Below, one piece after another: positions 1 through 8,618 of a stretch of 64,000 bases of DNA. The translations under genes and the position numbers were made by a program. The notes beneath the pieces were generated by a model, which was given only the letters and a program-made list of their open reading frames with translations, did no database searches and was not told the DNA's origin. Origin of the DNA: Achromobacter pestifer (lineage in GTDB: Bacteria > Pseudomonadota > Gammaproteobacteria > Burkholderiales > Burkholderiaceae_B); assembly GCF_013267355.1 (NCBI RefSeq), contig NZ_CP053985.1, forward strand, positions 3,224,001-3,288,000. Direction: 5' to 3'. The first letter of the stretch is position 1; every line of letters starts with the position of its first letter.

Positions 1-927
1 CGGAAGGCGTGCCAGCGAAAGAGGCGCGGGCATCGAATCCTTGGCCCATAGGCTGAGCGCGGCGGCGAATCCCAGCACGACCTGGCGATCCTCGTCGGAC
101 CGGCGCATCAGATAGACGCTGGATGAGATCCGCGGCATGTCTTTTTCATGGCTCAGTTCGCAGATCGCGACGGCATCGGCGCGCAGGCGCGCAATCGATT
201 CGGGAACGATGGAAACGCCCAGTCCGGCGGCCACCAGATTGACCACGGCGGGCACTTCCACCACCTGTTGGACGATCTTCGGTTCAAAGCGCGAAAACAG
301 GCAGGCCTGGTACACCGAGTCGGCAAAGATGGACGATCCCAGGCGGAAGAAGACGAAGTCCTCGTTTTTCAATTCGTGCAGGCGTAGCCGTTTGCGCTGC
401 GACAGCGGATGGCCGGGCGGCAGCACCACCACCGACGAATCGTGCCACAGCAGCTCGGCTGAGAATGCCGGATCGGCAGGGACGCCTCGCGAGAGGCACA
501 GATCCAGGCGCCTGTCCTGCAGCCCGGTCAGCTGATCGGCGGGAGGCATCTCCTTCAAGGCCACGTCCACCCGCGGCCGCTCCTGCCGGAACTCGCGGAT
601 GAACCGCGGCAACGTGCCGAGGAAGTGCGACCCGGTCAGGCCCAGCGTCACGCACCCTTCCAGGCCCTGCGCCATGCGCTGCACCTGGAGCCTGGCTTCG
701 TCCAGGCGATCCAGCACGGCGTGGACATGGGGCAGCAGCACGCTGCCCGCTTCACTGAGCTGGACGCTTCTGCTGGTGCGTATGAAAAGACGCACGCCGA
801 GGTCGTCCTCGAGGTTGCTCAGTTGCTGGCTGAGTGGCGGTTGCGAAATGTGCAGCTTCTGGGCCGCTTTCGTGAAGCTCTGTTCTTCCGCAATCGCCGC
901 AAAGTACCGAAGCTGCCGCAAGTCCAT
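1..927 (-). CDS. LysR-family transcriptional regulator, 3' end cut by window edge
   Basis: Reading leftward from an ATG at 927-925, the frame stays open for 309 codons to base 1, so only the last few residues are missing for a family of about 300 aa. The start MDLRQLRYFAAIAEEQSF followed by KAAQKLHISQPPLSQQLSNLE is a textbook LysR winged-helix domain (residues 1-60). The rest is the periplasmic-binding-protein-like effector domain. It is divergent from a Bug receptor and an amidohydrolase at 1082-2719 and probably controls them. The ligand cannot be read from sequence. The N-terminus resembles BenM/CatM-like regulators, but only at the family level. Confidence 0.93.
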   Translation of the reverse strand, partial: MDLRQLRYFAAIAEEQSFTKAAQKLHISQPPLSQQLSNLEDDLGVRLFIRTSRSVQLSEAGSVLLPHVHAVLDRLDEARLQVQRMAQGLEGCVTLGLTGSHFLGTLPRFIREFRQERPRVDVALKEMPPADQLTGLQDRRLDLCLSRGVPADPAFSAELLWHDSSVVVLPPGHPLSQRKRLRLHELKNEDFVFFRLGSSIFADSVYQACLFSRFEPKIVQQVVEVPAVVNLVAAGLGVSIVPESIARLRADAVAICELSHEKDMPRISSSVYLMRRSDEDRQVVLGFAAALSLWAKDSMPAPLSLARLP

Positions 928-940
928 GGCTGGGCATTCC

Positions 941-990
941 GTCCAATTTATTTGGAAACACTATAGATGATTCCTTAATTCGTATTGGAC
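941..990. promoter_or_regulatory. Candidate LysR operator region
   Basis: The LysR/Bug divergent spacer is AT-richer than its surroundings. It holds a short dyad TCCAATTTATTTGGA (942-956) and a 7 bp inverted repeat, GTCCAAT at 941-947 and ATTGGAC at 984-990. Divergent LysR promoters usually carry such dyads. Assignment to this regulator is inference. Confidence 0.35.
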
Positions 991-1081
991 GATATCGATC
1001 CCGATGCCGAAAATTCCCTTCAACCTGGTTGTTTCAGTCGCAGCATGGAAGTTCCACTTCAACTCGAACGAATTGATCAAG

Positions 1082-2053
1082 ATGAAAAAGACACTGAGTT
1101 TCTTTGCGCTGAGTTTTCCCCTGGTTATTGCCCAGTCCGGCGCCGTCCACGCGCAAGGCTACCCGGCCAAGGCCGTCACGGTCATTGTTCCGCACGGACC
1201 GGGAGGGGCCAATGACGCGGTCGCCCGGCCCTTCGCCCAAAAAATCGGCGAGCGCCTGCATCAGACTTTCGTCGTGGAGAACCGGGCGGGTGCGGGCGGT
1301 AATATCGGAATCGGCGTGTCGGCGCGCGGCAGCCAGGACGGCTACAACCTGCTGTTGACCGTGGGCAGCAGCTATACCATCAGCCCGTTCGTCTACAAGA
1401 CCGTGCCGTTCGATCCCAAGAAGGACTTCGAGCCCATCGGCCTGGTGGCGACGGCTCCGTATGTCTTGATCGTCAATCCGGAGCTGCCGGTAAAGACCGT
1501 GCAGGACCTGATTGCGTTGGCGAAAAGCAAGCCGGGCCAACTGCACATGGCGTCCGCGGGCAACGGCACGCTCGATCATCTGCTCGGCGAAATGTTCAAG
1601 CGGGCGGCAGGCGTCGATATGCTGCACATCCCCTACAAGGGGGCGTCTGCCGCCAATACGGACATGGTGTCTGGCCGGGTGTCGGTGACGTTCACGAGCT
1701 GGCCCAGCGTCATGTCCTTCGTCCATGCCGGCAAGCTGCGCCTGCTTGCCGTTGCGTCGTCCGAGCGTTCATCGCTGCTGCCGGACGTGCCGACCATCGC
1801 GGAGACCGTGCCTGGCGTCGCGGCCATGTCCTGGTATGGCCTGTTCGCCCCGGCCGGGACTCCGGCGGACGTCGTCGCAACGCTGCGCCGCGAAACCTCG
1901 GACGTACTTGCGGACAAGTCGTTTCAAGCCAACCTGAAGGCCCAGGGCGCGGAAGCCGCGAACACAACGCCCGCTCAGTTTTCGGAGCTGATCGACGCTG
2001 ACCTGAAGACGTGGTCCGGAATCATCGAGCAGACCGGCGCCCGCGTGGAGTGA
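1082..2053 (+). CDS. Bug-family tripartite tricarboxylate transporter substrate-binding protein
   Basis: This is a 323 aa periplasmic receptor of the Bug/TctC family, very abundant in Bordetella and Achromobacter, which binds small carboxylates or amides. I chose the ATG at 1082 because MKKTLSFFALSF... then gives a clean signal peptide with an AHA/QG cleavage site near residue 24. An upstream ATG at 1004 would bury the signal peptide. The mature start (YPAKAVTVIVPHGPGGANDAVAR) has the family's glycine-rich ligand loop, and AGAGGNIGIG and HIPYKGASAANTDMVSG are further Bug landmarks. No TctA/TctB membrane genes are adjacent, so it is an orphan receptor. The next gene starts 33 bp downstream. 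Confidence 0.93.
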   Translation: MKKTLSFFALSFPLVIAQSGAVHAQGYPAKAVTVIVPHGPGGANDAVARPFAQKIGERLHQTFVVENRAGAGGNIGIGVSARGSQDGYNLLLTVGSSYTISPFVYKTVPFDPKKDFEPIGLVATAPYVLIVNPELPVKTVQDLIALAKSKPGQLHMASAGNGTLDHLLGEMFKRAAGVDMLHIPYKGASAANTDMVSGRVSVTFTSWPSVMSFVHAGKLRLLAVASSERSSLLPDVPTIAETVPGVAAMSWYGLFAPAGTPADVVATLRRETSDVLADKSFQANLKAQGAEAANTTPAQFSELIDADLKTWSGIIEQTGARVE

Positions 2054-2086
2054 CGGCGGCCAAATCCTTCTGTTTTGGAGTTTTGC

Positions 2087-2719
2087 ATGAGCAGTGCAGC
2101 GGAAAACTACAAGGGCGTGTGGGGGCATCGAGTCGGCTTTGGCGACAAGGCGGCGCTGCTGCTCGTCGACTTCGTGCAAGCCTATACGCGGGAAGAATCG
2201 CCCATGTTCGGCGCAGGCGTCGTGGACGCCGTGGCGCATGGCGCGGAAATCCTGCGTGCGGCGCGCGATGCCGGCATGATGGTCATCCACACCACGATCA
2301 CGCACCAGTCCGGCACGCTGGCCGACGCCGGCGCCTGGTATCGCAAGTCCCCCATTCTTGAGCTGTTCAAGCGCGCGCCCTACAACGAGTTCTGTGGCGG
2401 GGTGGAGCCCTTGCCAGGCGAGATCGTCCTGCACAAGCAGTACGCCAGCAGTTTCTTTGGCACCAGCCTGGCCAGCACGCTGATGGCTGCCAGGGTCGAC
2501 ACCTTGATCGTGTTGGGGTGCTCCACGAGCGGCTGCGTCCGAGCGACTGCGGTGGATGGCGTGCAGTATGGCTTGAACGTGATCGTGGTGCGGGAGGGGG
2601 TGGGGGACCTTCATCCGGATCCGCATGAGGCCAATCTCTTCGATATCGACAGCAAGTACGGGGACGTGGTGTCCAAGCGGGACGCGCTCGAATTCATCCG
2701 CGCGCATCGGGCGGCGTAG
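2087..2719 (+). CDS. Isochorismatase-family cysteine hydrolase (N-carbamoylsarcosine amidase / maleamate amidase type)
   Basis: A 210 aa cytoplasmic hydrolase. The ATG at 2087 has GGAG at 2077-2080 as a well-spaced ribosome site; the TTG at 2075 lies on top of that site and is less likely. The expected catalytic triad is visible: Asp28 in LLLVDFVQAY, Lys117 in LHKQYASSFF and Cys150 in CSTSGCVRAT. The N-terminus (NYKGVWGHRVGFG) is typical of the N-carbamoylsarcosine amidase / NicF-like branch, which cleaves C-N bonds of small amides. It is co-transcribed with the Bug receptor and faces the LysR gene, which suggests uptake and hydrolysis of one small amide or carboxylate. The exact substrate is unknown. 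Confidence 0.88.
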   Translation: MSSAAENYKGVWGHRVGFGDKAALLLVDFVQAYTREESPMFGAGVVDAVAHGAEILRAARDAGMMVIHTTITHQSGTLADAGAWYRKSPILELFKRAPYNEFCGGVEPLPGEIVLHKQYASSFFGTSLASTLMAARVDTLIVLGCSTSGCVRATAVDGVQYGLNVIVVREGVGDLHPDPHEANLFDIDSKYGDVVSKRDALEFIRAHRAA

Positions 2720-2771
2720 CGGGTCGAGCGCCGCCAGAAGGTTTGGCGACGGACGACATCGGCGAAGAAAA

Positions 2772-2796
2772 CAAAAAGCCCCGCCAAGGCGGCGCT
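2772..2796 (-). terminator. Terminator of tRNA-Phe
   Basis: On the minus strand, AGCGCCGCC pairs with GGCGGGGCT (2777-2796, one mismatch) and is followed by a T5 run. It lies 17 bp past the tRNA 3' end and fits an intrinsic terminator. Confidence 0.7.
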
Positions 2797-2813
2797 CGTT
2801 GCTTGAATCTTTT

Positions 2814-2889
2814 TGGTGGCCTGGGGCGGAATCGAACCACCGACACAAGGATTTTCAATCCTCTGCTCTACCGACTGAGCTACCAGGCC
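2814..2889 (-). tRNA. tRNA-Phe (anticodon GAA)
   Basis: A 76 nt cloverleaf is readable on the minus strand. The acceptor stem GGCCTGG pairs with CCAGGCC, and the 3' CCA is encoded. The D-arm is GCTCAGTCGGTAGAGC, the anticodon loop is TTGAAAA with anticodon GAA, and the T-arm is GGTGGTTCGATTCCGCC. All standard invariant positions are present. It is a single gene with its own promoter and terminator, between the amidohydrolase and hemA. Confidence 0.98.
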
Positions 2890-2902
2890 AACGAAGTCCG
2901 CA

Positions 2903-2932
2903 ACTATACACAATTTTTGAGGCTTGTGCCAG
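2903..2932 (-). promoter_or_regulatory. Promoter of tRNA-Phe
   Basis: On the minus strand a -35-like CTGGCA (2927-2932) is followed after 18 bp by TATAGT (2903-2908). This places the transcript start a few bases before the tRNA 5' end at 2889. Only the sequence match supports it. Confidence 0.5.
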
Positions 2933-3116
2933 TTGAGGCAGAAAACTGTGGATATTTTGGTCCCGGCCGGATTGCAGGCGGAATCGTGGGGCGAAATCGC
3001 GACGCCCCAGCCGGAATTCCGTCGCTGGCCCCGCGGACTGTTGGGTGGACGGCACGAAAGGTGCGACCCAAGGTCGCGGCCAGGGGGTGAAATGGCCTGG
3101 GGATAACCCGCGGGGG

Positions 3117-3122
3117 TATAAT
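3117..3122 (+). promoter_or_regulatory. Probable -10 element of the hemA promoter
   Basis: A perfect TATAAT lies 112 bp before the hemA start, in the gene-free stretch 2890-3233. No good -35 is seen at the right distance, so the call rests on the -10 alone. The rest of that stretch holds the tRNA promoter and nothing else I can recognise. Confidence 0.4.
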
Positions 3123-3233
3123 GATTAGCGGTCTGACGCTGCATTCAGGTTTGCATAACCCCGGTTTGCGGCGCCTCGTTCTTGGTGGCAGTACTTAACG
3201 CTTACGCGCGGATGGCCCAGCCATCCTTCCTAC

Positions 3234-4508
3234 ATGTCGGTAGCTGTCCTTGCCTTCGGTCTGAATCACACGTCCGCGCCGGTTTCGGTCCGCGAGCGTG
3301 TTTCCATGCCCGTCGATCTGGTGAAGCCCGCGCTGGAAGGCCTGCGCTCGGCGTTCGGCGGCTCGGTCCGCGAAGCCGCCATCCTGTCCACCTGTAACCG
3401 CACCGAAATCTATTGCGCCGCCGACGGCCACGTGGCCGATCAGTTGCCCGCCTGGCTGGCTGATTACAACCGCCTGGACGCCGGCACGCTGCGCCCGCAT
3501 CTCTACCGCCATCACCAGGACGATGCCGTGCGCCACGCTTTCCGCGTGGCCAGCGGCCTGGACTCCATGGTGCTGGGCGAGACCCAGATCGTGGGCCAGA
3601 TGAAGGACGCCGTGCGCGCGGCCGGTGAAGCCGGGGCGCTGGGCACCTTGCTGCACCAGATGTTCCAGCGCACCTTCTCGGTGGCCAAGGAAGTGCGGTC
3701 GCAGACCGCCATCGGCGCGCAGTCGGTGTCCATGGCCGCCGCCGCGGTGCGCCTGGCCGAGCGCGTGTTCGGCAATCTGGACCAGGCCCGCACGCTGTTC
3801 ATCGGCGCGGGCGAAATGATCGAATTGTGCGCCACGCACTTCGCGGCGCAGCGCCCGCGCAGCATGGTGGTGGCCAACCGCACGGCCGAACGCGCCGAGG
3901 TCCTGGCCAACCGCTTTGCCGCCAGCACCATGAAACTGTCGGACCTGACGGACCGCCTGTCCGAGTTCGACGTCATCGTTTCCTGTACGGCAAGCTCCCT
4001 GCCCATCCTCGGTTTGGGGATGGTGGAACGGGCCACGCGCCTGCGCCGCCACCGCCCCATGGTCATGATCGACCTGGCCGTGCCGCGCGACATCGAACCC
4101 GAAGTCGGCCGTCTGGACGACGTCTACCTGTATTCGGTGGACGACCTGGGCCGCCTGGTGCAGACCGGCACCGACGCGCGCCGCGCGGCCGTGGTGCAGG
4201 CCGAAGCCATCATCGAAACCCGCGTCCAGGGCTTCATGCACTGGATGCAGTCCCGCGAAGTGGTGCCCGTCATCCGCGACCTGCACCAGGCCGCCGAGGA
4301 CGTGCGCAGCGCCGAGCTGGAACGCGCCCGCCGCCTGCTGGCGCGGGGCGAATCGCCGGAAGCCGTGCTCGAGCAGCTGGCCCACGGCTTGACGCAGAAG
4401 TACCTGCACGGCCCGCTGGCGGCGCTGAACCGCAGCGAAGGCGACGACCGCAAGCAGCTGCTTGCCTGGATGCCGCGCCTGTTCCCCGGCCGCGACTCCC
4501 GCCGTTAG
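3234..4508 (+). CDS. hemA: Glutamyl-tRNA reductase
   Basis: A 424 aa enzyme, normal for the family, which reduces Glu-tRNA(Glu) to glutamate-1-semialdehyde with NADPH. This is the first committed step of C5 tetrapyrrole synthesis. The start ([20 protein letters not shown]) is characteristic. Catalytic Cys54 sits in [25 protein letters not shown] belongs to the catalytic domain, and the NADPH fold carries [11 protein letters not shown] and VVANRT. The C-terminal helical dimerisation domain is present. hemA-prfA-prmC is a common bacterial order, linking haem supply to translation termination. Confidence 0.97.
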   Translation: MSVAVLAFGLNHTSAPVSVRERVSMPVDLVKPALEGLRSAFGGSVREAAILSTCNRTEIYCAADGHVADQLPAWLADYNRLDAGTLRPHLYRHHQDDAVRHAFRVASGLDSMVLGETQIVGQMKDAVRAAGEAGALGTLLHQMFQRTFSVAKEVRSQTAIGAQSVSMAAAAVRLAERVFGNLDQARTLFIGAGEMIELCATHFAAQRPRSMVVANRTAERAEVLANRFAASTMKLSDLTDRLSEFDVIVSCTASSLPILGLGMVERATRLRRHRPMVMIDLAVPRDIEPEVGRLDDVYLYSVDDLGRLVQTGTDARRAAVVQAEAIIETRVQGFMHWMQSREVVPVIRDLHQAAEDVRSAELERARRLLARGESPEAVLEQLAHGLTQKYLHGPLAALNRSEGDDRKQLLAWMPRLFPGRDSRR

Positions 4509-4520
4509 CGACTCTGCCCC

Positions 4521-4553
4521 ACGTCCCGCCTCCTGGCGGGCGTTCGTCTTTTG
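4521..4553 (+). terminator. Weak terminator or attenuator between hemA and prfA
   Basis: ACGTCCCGCC pairs with GGCGGGCGT around a TCCT loop and is followed by the T-rich stretch TTCGTCTTTT. The T run is imperfect, so partial read-through into prfA is likely. Confidence 0.4.
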
Positions 4554-4598
4554 GGCGCCCGCTATCCGCTTTCCCGCTTTTCTTTTTGGTCCTTCCCC

Positions 4599-5681
4599 AT
4601 GAAATCTTCCATGCGCAGCCGGCTGGAGCACCTGTGCCATCGCCTCATCGAGGTCGACGCCCTGCTCGCCGAACCGGAAACCGCGTCCGACATGGACCGT
4701 TTCCGCAAGCTCTCGCGCGAACGCGCGGAACTGGAGCCGGTGGTCGAGGCGTTCACCGCCTTCGCCCGTACCGAGGATGATCTGGCCGCGGCCCAGGAAA
4801 TGCTGTCCGATCCGGACCTGAAGTCCATGGCCGAGGATGAGATCAAGTCCGGCCGCGTCAAGCTCGAAGAACTGGAAGCCGCGCTGCAATTGCTGCTGCT
4901 GCCGCGTGACCCCAATGACGGGCGCAGCCTGTTCCTGGAAATCCGCGCGGGCACGGGCGGCGACGAAAGCGCGCTGTTCTCGGGCGACCTGCTGCGCATG
5001 TACACGCGCTACGCGGAACAGCGCGGCTGGCGCGTGGAGCTGATGTCGGAGAGCGCTTCTGAACTGGGCGGCTACAAGGAAGTGATTGCGCGCATCGACG
5101 GCGACGGCGCCTATGGCCGCCTGAAGTTCGAGTCCGGCGCGCACCGCGTGCAGCGCGTGCCCGCCACCGAGGCGCAGGGCCGCATCCATACCTCGGCCTG
5201 CACGGTGGCCATCATGGCCGAAGCCGACGAGATGTCGGAAATCGTCATCAACGCGAACGACTTGCGCATCGACACCTTCCGCGCCAGCGGCGCGGGCGGG
5301 CAGCACATCAACAAGACCGATTCGGCGGTGCGCATCACCCACTTGCCGACCGGGCTGGTGGTGGAATGCCAGGACGACCGCTCGCAGCACCGCAACAAGG
5401 ACAAGGCCATGCAAGTGTTGGCCGCGCGCCTGAAGGACAAGGAAACCCGCGAGCGGCAGAGCAAGGAAGCCGCCGAACGCAAGAGCCTGATCGGGACGGG
5501 CGACCGTTCCGAACGCATCCGCACCTACAACTTCCCGCAGGGCCGCGTGACCGACCACCGCATCAACCTGACGCTGTACAAGCTGCAGCAGATCATGGAA
5601 GGCGATCTGGAAGAGCTGACCGGTGCGCTCATCGCCGAACACCAGGCCGAGCAGCTGGCGGCCCTGGGCGACGATATCTGA
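4599..5681 (+). CDS. prfA: Peptide chain release factor 1
   Basis: A 360 aa class I release factor for UAA and UAG, the same length as E. coli RF1. The start [15 protein letters not shown] aligns with the family N-terminus; an in-frame ATG further upstream (4551) would add a non-homologous tail. The codon-recognition PxT motif appears as PAT (188-190), and the peptidyl-tRNA hydrolysis motif GGQ is at 233-235 in [14 protein letters not shown]. prmC, whose product methylates the GGQ glutamine, starts 8 bp downstream, so the two are almost certainly translated from one mRNA. Confidence 0.97.
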   Translation: MKSSMRSRLEHLCHRLIEVDALLAEPETASDMDRFRKLSRERAELEPVVEAFTAFARTEDDLAAAQEMLSDPDLKSMAEDEIKSGRVKLEELEAALQLLLLPRDPNDGRSLFLEIRAGTGGDESALFSGDLLRMYTRYAEQRGWRVELMSESASELGGYKEVIARIDGDGAYGRLKFESGAHRVQRVPATEAQGRIHTSACTVAIMAEADEMSEIVINANDLRIDTFRASGAGGQHINKTDSAVRITHLPTGLVVECQDDRSQHRNKDKAMQVLAARLKDKETRERQSKEAAERKSLIGTGDRSERIRTYNFPQGRVTDHRINLTLYKLQQIMEGDLEELTGALIAEHQAEQLAALGDDI

Positions 5682-5689
5682 GCCCGGCC

Positions 5690-6514
5690 ATGACGCCGCC
5701 CCAGCTGAAAAGCCTGCTGCTCGACACGCGCCTGCCCCGCCTGGAGGTGCGCATGCTGCTGGAGCACGTGCTGGCCAAGCCGCGCGCCTGGCTGCTGGCG
5801 CATGACACGGACCCCTTGCTGCCCGAGACGGCCGCGGCCTACGAGGCCCTGGCCCAGCGGCGCCTGGCCGGGGAGCCCATGGCCTATCTGCTGGGCCATC
5901 GCGAATTCATGGGCCATCGCTTCCGCGTGACCCCGGACGTGCTGATCCCGCGCCCGGATACCGAGGTGCTGGTGGAGACCGCGCTGGAATGCCTGGCCGG
6001 CCAGGCCGCGCCCGCGGTGCTGGACCTGGGCACCGGCAGCGGCGCGATCGCCATTTCGATTGCGCTGGCGCGCCGCGACGCGCGGGTGATGGCTTCCGAC
6101 GTCAGCGCGGCCGCGCTGGCGGTCGCCGCCGCCAACGCCTGGGACCTGGCCGCGTCCGTGCGCCTGGTCGAAGGCAGCTGGTACGAGGCCGTGCCCGCAG
6201 GCGAGGGTTTCGACCTGATCGTGTCCAATCCTCCCTATGTGGCCTGCGACGACCCGCACTTGGACCAGGGTGACGTGCGTTTCGAGCCGCGCGGGGCGCT
6301 GACCGACGGCGCGGGCGGGCTGGAAGACCTGGCCCGCATCGTCCAGGGCGCTGGCCGCCACCTGAAACGGGGCGGCGCCCTGTGGATGGAACACGGCTGG
6401 GACCAGGCGCAGGCGGTCCGGGACCTGCTGGCGGCGGCTGGATTCCAGGAGGTGCACAGCCGCAAGGACCTGGCCGGCATCGAGCGTATTTCCGGCGGCA
6501 GGCTGCCTGCCTGA
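5690..6514 (+). CDS. prmC: Release factor glutamine methyltransferase PrmC (HemK)
   Basis: A 274 aa SAM-dependent methyltransferase that modifies the GGQ glutamine of release factors. It has an N-terminal helical substrate domain (1-75) with RLAGEPMAYLLGHREFMG and PRPDTEVLVE, a SAM-binding LDLGTGSGAIAI (111-121), and the catalytic NPPY at 180-183. The start at 5690 follows the prfA stop by 8 bp. This is the standard prfA partner. Confidence 0.96.
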   Translation: MTPPQLKSLLLDTRLPRLEVRMLLEHVLAKPRAWLLAHDTDPLLPETAAAYEALAQRRLAGEPMAYLLGHREFMGHRFRVTPDVLIPRPDTEVLVETALECLAGQAAPAVLDLGTGSGAIAISIALARRDARVMASDVSAAALAVAAANAWDLAASVRLVEGSWYEAVPAGEGFDLIVSNPPYVACDDPHLDQGDVRFEPRGALTDGAGGLEDLARIVQGAGRHLKRGGALWMEHGWDQAQAVRDLLAAAGFQEVHSRKDLAGIERISGGRLPA

Positions 6515-6531
6515 CCCGATTCCCGGCGGGG

Positions 6532-6556
6532 CGCCCGGGGTATCCGGGCGGATTTT
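6532..6556 (+). terminator. Terminator after prmC
   Basis: A perfect 7 bp stem, CGCCCGG (6532-6538) and CCGGGCG (6544-6550), with loop GGTAT is followed by GATTTT. It separates prmC from grxD, which has its own -10 just downstream. Confidence 0.6.
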
Positions 6557-6567
6557 CCCACTGTACC

Positions 6568-6573
6568 TATAAT
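6568..6573 (+). promoter_or_regulatory. Probable -10 element for grxD-ubiX
   Basis: TATAAT lies 36 bp before the grxD start and just after the prmC terminator hairpin. No convincing -35 is seen. Confidence 0.4.
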
Positions 6574-6608
6574 TGGCATATTCCGTTATGCCTGTCCAAG
6601 AGACCACC

Positions 6609-6935
6609 ATGAGCGACGTTCAAGAATTCATCCGCGAAACCGTGACCCAGCACCCCGTCGTGCTGTTCATGAAGGGCACCGCCCAGTTCCCGCAATGCGG
6701 CTTTTCCGGCAAGGCCATTCAGATCCTGAAGGGCTGTGGCGTGAAGAAGCTGGTCACCGTCAATGTGCTGGAGGACGACGAAGTCCGCCAGGGCATCAAG
6801 GAATTCTCCAACTGGCCCACGATTCCGCAGCTGTACGTGGGTGGCGAATTCATCGGCGGCTCGGACATCATGAACGAGATGAATGAATCCGGCGAACTGA
6901 AGACGCTGCTGGAGCAATCCGGCGCAACGGCCTAA
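6609..6935 (+). CDS. grxD: Monothiol glutaredoxin (Grx4 type)
   Basis: A 108 aa protein with the monothiol active site CGFS at 30-33 in [14 protein letters not shown]. It also has the [19 protein letters not shown] glutathione-binding region. The family coordinates a [2Fe-2S] cluster with BolA partners and helps iron-sulfur delivery. The ATG at 6609 gives the canonical [10 protein letters not shown] start; a longer frame from 6573 adds a non-conserved leader. It is followed after 10 bp by ubiX. Confidence 0.96.
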   Translation: MSDVQEFIRETVTQHPVVLFMKGTAQFPQCGFSGKAIQILKGCGVKKLVTVNVLEDDEVRQGIKEFSNWPTIPQLYVGGEFIGGSDIMNEMNESGELKTLLEQSGATA

Positions 6936-6945
6936 GCAGTAGCCC

Positions 6946-7509
6946 ATGCGGCGACTGGTCATCGGCATCACGGGCGCCACCGGCTCCCTTTACGCGGTGC
7001 GCATGCTGCGGGCATTGCGCGGCGTGGACGATGTCGAAACGCATCTGGTAGTGTCGGCCTCCGGCGTGCTGAACATCAAGCACGAGCTGGACGTTGGCCG
7101 CCACGATGTCTATGCGCTGGCCGACCACGTGCACAGCGTGCGCGATGTGGGCGCTACGCTAGCCAGCGGCGCGTTCCAGACCGCCGGCATGGTGATCGTG
7201 CCGTGTTCCATGCGCACGCTGGCGGCCGTGGCCCACGGCCTGTCGGATAACCTGATCACCCGCGCCGCCGACGTCACCCTCAAGGAGCGCAGGCGCCTGG
7301 TGCTGATGGTGCGCGAGACGCCGTTCAACCTGGCGCATCTGCGCAACATGACGGCCGTGACCGAAATGGGCGGCATCGTGTTTCCGCCGCTGCCCGCGTT
7401 CTACCACCGGCCCGCCTCCATCGAAGAGATGGTGGACCACACCGTGGCGCGGGTGCTGGAGCTGTTCGATATCGTCGTGCCGGGGCCGCACTGGGAAGGC
7501 ATGAAGTAG
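6946..7509 (+). CDS. ubiX: Flavin prenyltransferase UbiX
   Basis: A 187 aa flavoprotein-fold enzyme. It prenylates FMN to the cofactor used by UbiD decarboxylases in ubiquinone synthesis and aromatic acid decarboxylation. The N-terminal GITGATGSLYAVRMLR, the internal IVPCSMRTLAAVAHGLSDNLITRAADV and the EMGGIVFPPLPAFYHRP segment are family hallmarks. No ubiD is in this window. It is probably co-transcribed with grxD and ends at a strong bidirectional terminator. Confidence 0.95.
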   Translation: MRRLVIGITGATGSLYAVRMLRALRGVDDVETHLVVSASGVLNIKHELDVGRHDVYALADHVHSVRDVGATLASGAFQTAGMVIVPCSMRTLAAVAHGLSDNLITRAADVTLKERRRLVLMVRETPFNLAHLRNMTAVTEMGGIVFPPLPAFYHRPASIEEMVDHTVARVLELFDIVVPGPHWEGMK

Positions 7510-7522
7510 CGGCCGCTGCATG

Positions 7523-7550
7523 AAAAAGCCCCTGTCGCCAGGGGCTTTTT
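7523..7550. terminator. Bidirectional terminator between ubiX and the cyclase gene
   Basis: AGCCCCTG (7527-7534) and CAGGGGCT (7539-7546) form a perfect 8 bp stem around a TCGC loop. There is an A run on the left and a T run on the right, so it can end both the rightward ubiX transcript and the leftward catabolic operon. Confidence 0.85.
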
Positions 7551-7572
7551 CCATTTGCGTGGTTTGCGGCCA

Positions 7573-8613
7573 TCACACTGTCGCGATCGGCGTGACCGGC
7601 GACCCGACGGCATGCGGCAAGCGCAAGGGCGGGGCGGTCAGCATGAAGTGGTGGCGGCCGTTGGCGTGCAGCCAGTCGGCCAGGTCCTTCAGGTACCAGA
7701 GTTCCGCCAGCGGCAGTCCCAGCTTGAACAGGCAATGGTGGTGCAGCGGCAGCATGGCGCGCGGGCCGGATTTCTCGCGCGCGGGATAGGCTTCCACGGC
7801 GTAGTTGTCGGCGCAGATGGCGGCGATGCCGCTGTCCGTGATCCATTGCAGCAGCGCTTGGTCGGTGCCGTCCAGCGCGGCGCCGTAGGTGTGCAGCGTG
7901 TCGGCGTCGGGCGTGCCGTTCATGGCGACGACCGCTTCCGCGTAGCCGGTGCGCAGCACCAGCATGTCGCCGGTTTCGACGCTGATGCCGTCGGCCTTCA
8001 GCACATGCATCAGTTCCGCGTGGCCGATCAGCGTGCGGCCGGGGCCGTAGTGGCGCAACAGGTCCACCAGCACGCCGCGTCCCTGCATGCCTTTCTGCGC
8101 CAGGTTTTCCACGCCTAGCTTCAAGGCCGCCGACGGGCCGCCGCTGTTGCAGCCGCAGCCGGTATGGTCGCCGTCGGCCGGGCCGATGACGTCCACGCCG
8201 GCCTGGTAGCCGTTGTAGTAGCGCAGTTCGGGCTTGCCGTCGCCGTCGGCATCGAACAGCGCGCCCACATGGGCCAGCGCGTCCCATTGCGTCGAATACT
8301 GCATGGACAGCAGCACCTGGTCGTCGCTCAATACGTCCACCGCGTCCGGGTTGACGGTGCGCAGCGGGAAGTTCAGGTAGGGCGTGTCCGCCAGGCGCGT
8401 GGGGCTCAGTTGCGGCGGATGGCGGCGCGGGTTGAGCACGTTGCCGCCGGGCAGGTCCAGCGGCAGCGACAGGCAGAAGGTCTTGCCGGCGCGGATCTCG
8501 CGCGCGCCTTTCAGGACCTGTTCTTCGGTGATGAGGTTCAGGCGGCCGAGTTGGTCGTCGGGCCCGAAGTCGCCCCAATTGGAGCCTTCGGGCCGGTTTT
8601 TCCAGCGCTGCAT
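7573..8613 (-). CDS. Cyclase-family (putative metal-dependent) hydrolase
   Basis: A 346 aa protein of the cyclase/kynurenine-formamidase-like family (PF04199), longer than the ~210 aa KynB enzymes. It begins RWKNRPEGSNWGDFGPDDQLGRLNLIT, typical of the long subgroup. The usual HxGTHxDxPxH metal motif is replaced at 104-117 by MQYSTQWDALAHVG, which keeps the second half only. It is the last gene of the leftward pcaIJ-catC-yciI-pcaD operon, 5 bp from pcaD. Its substrate is not known; a role in opening or closing a ring in the same aromatic pathway is inference. Confidence 0.85.
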   Translation of the reverse strand: MQRWKNRPEGSNWGDFGPDDQLGRLNLITEEQVLKGAREIRAGKTFCLSLPLDLPGGNVLNPRRHPPQLSPTRLADTPYLNFPLRTVNPDAVDVLSDDQVLLSMQYSTQWDALAHVGALFDADGDGKPELRYYNGYQAGVDVIGPADGDHTGCGCNSGGPSAALKLGVENLAQKGMQGRGVLVDLLRHYGPGRTLIGHAELMHVLKADGISVETGDMLVLRTGYAEAVVAMNGTPDADTLHTYGAALDGTDQALLQWITDSGIAAICADNYAVEAYPAREKSGPRAMLPLHHHCLFKLGLPLAELWYLKDLADWLHANGRHHFMLTAPPLRLPHAVGSPVTPIATV

Positions 8614-8618
8614 GCCGC

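Noticed and set aside
3195..5642. 815-residue open frame on the minus strand
   Set aside because: It lies antisense to hemA and prfA, is His/Gln/Arg/Ala-rich and has no domain pattern. It is a shadow of GC-rich coding DNA.
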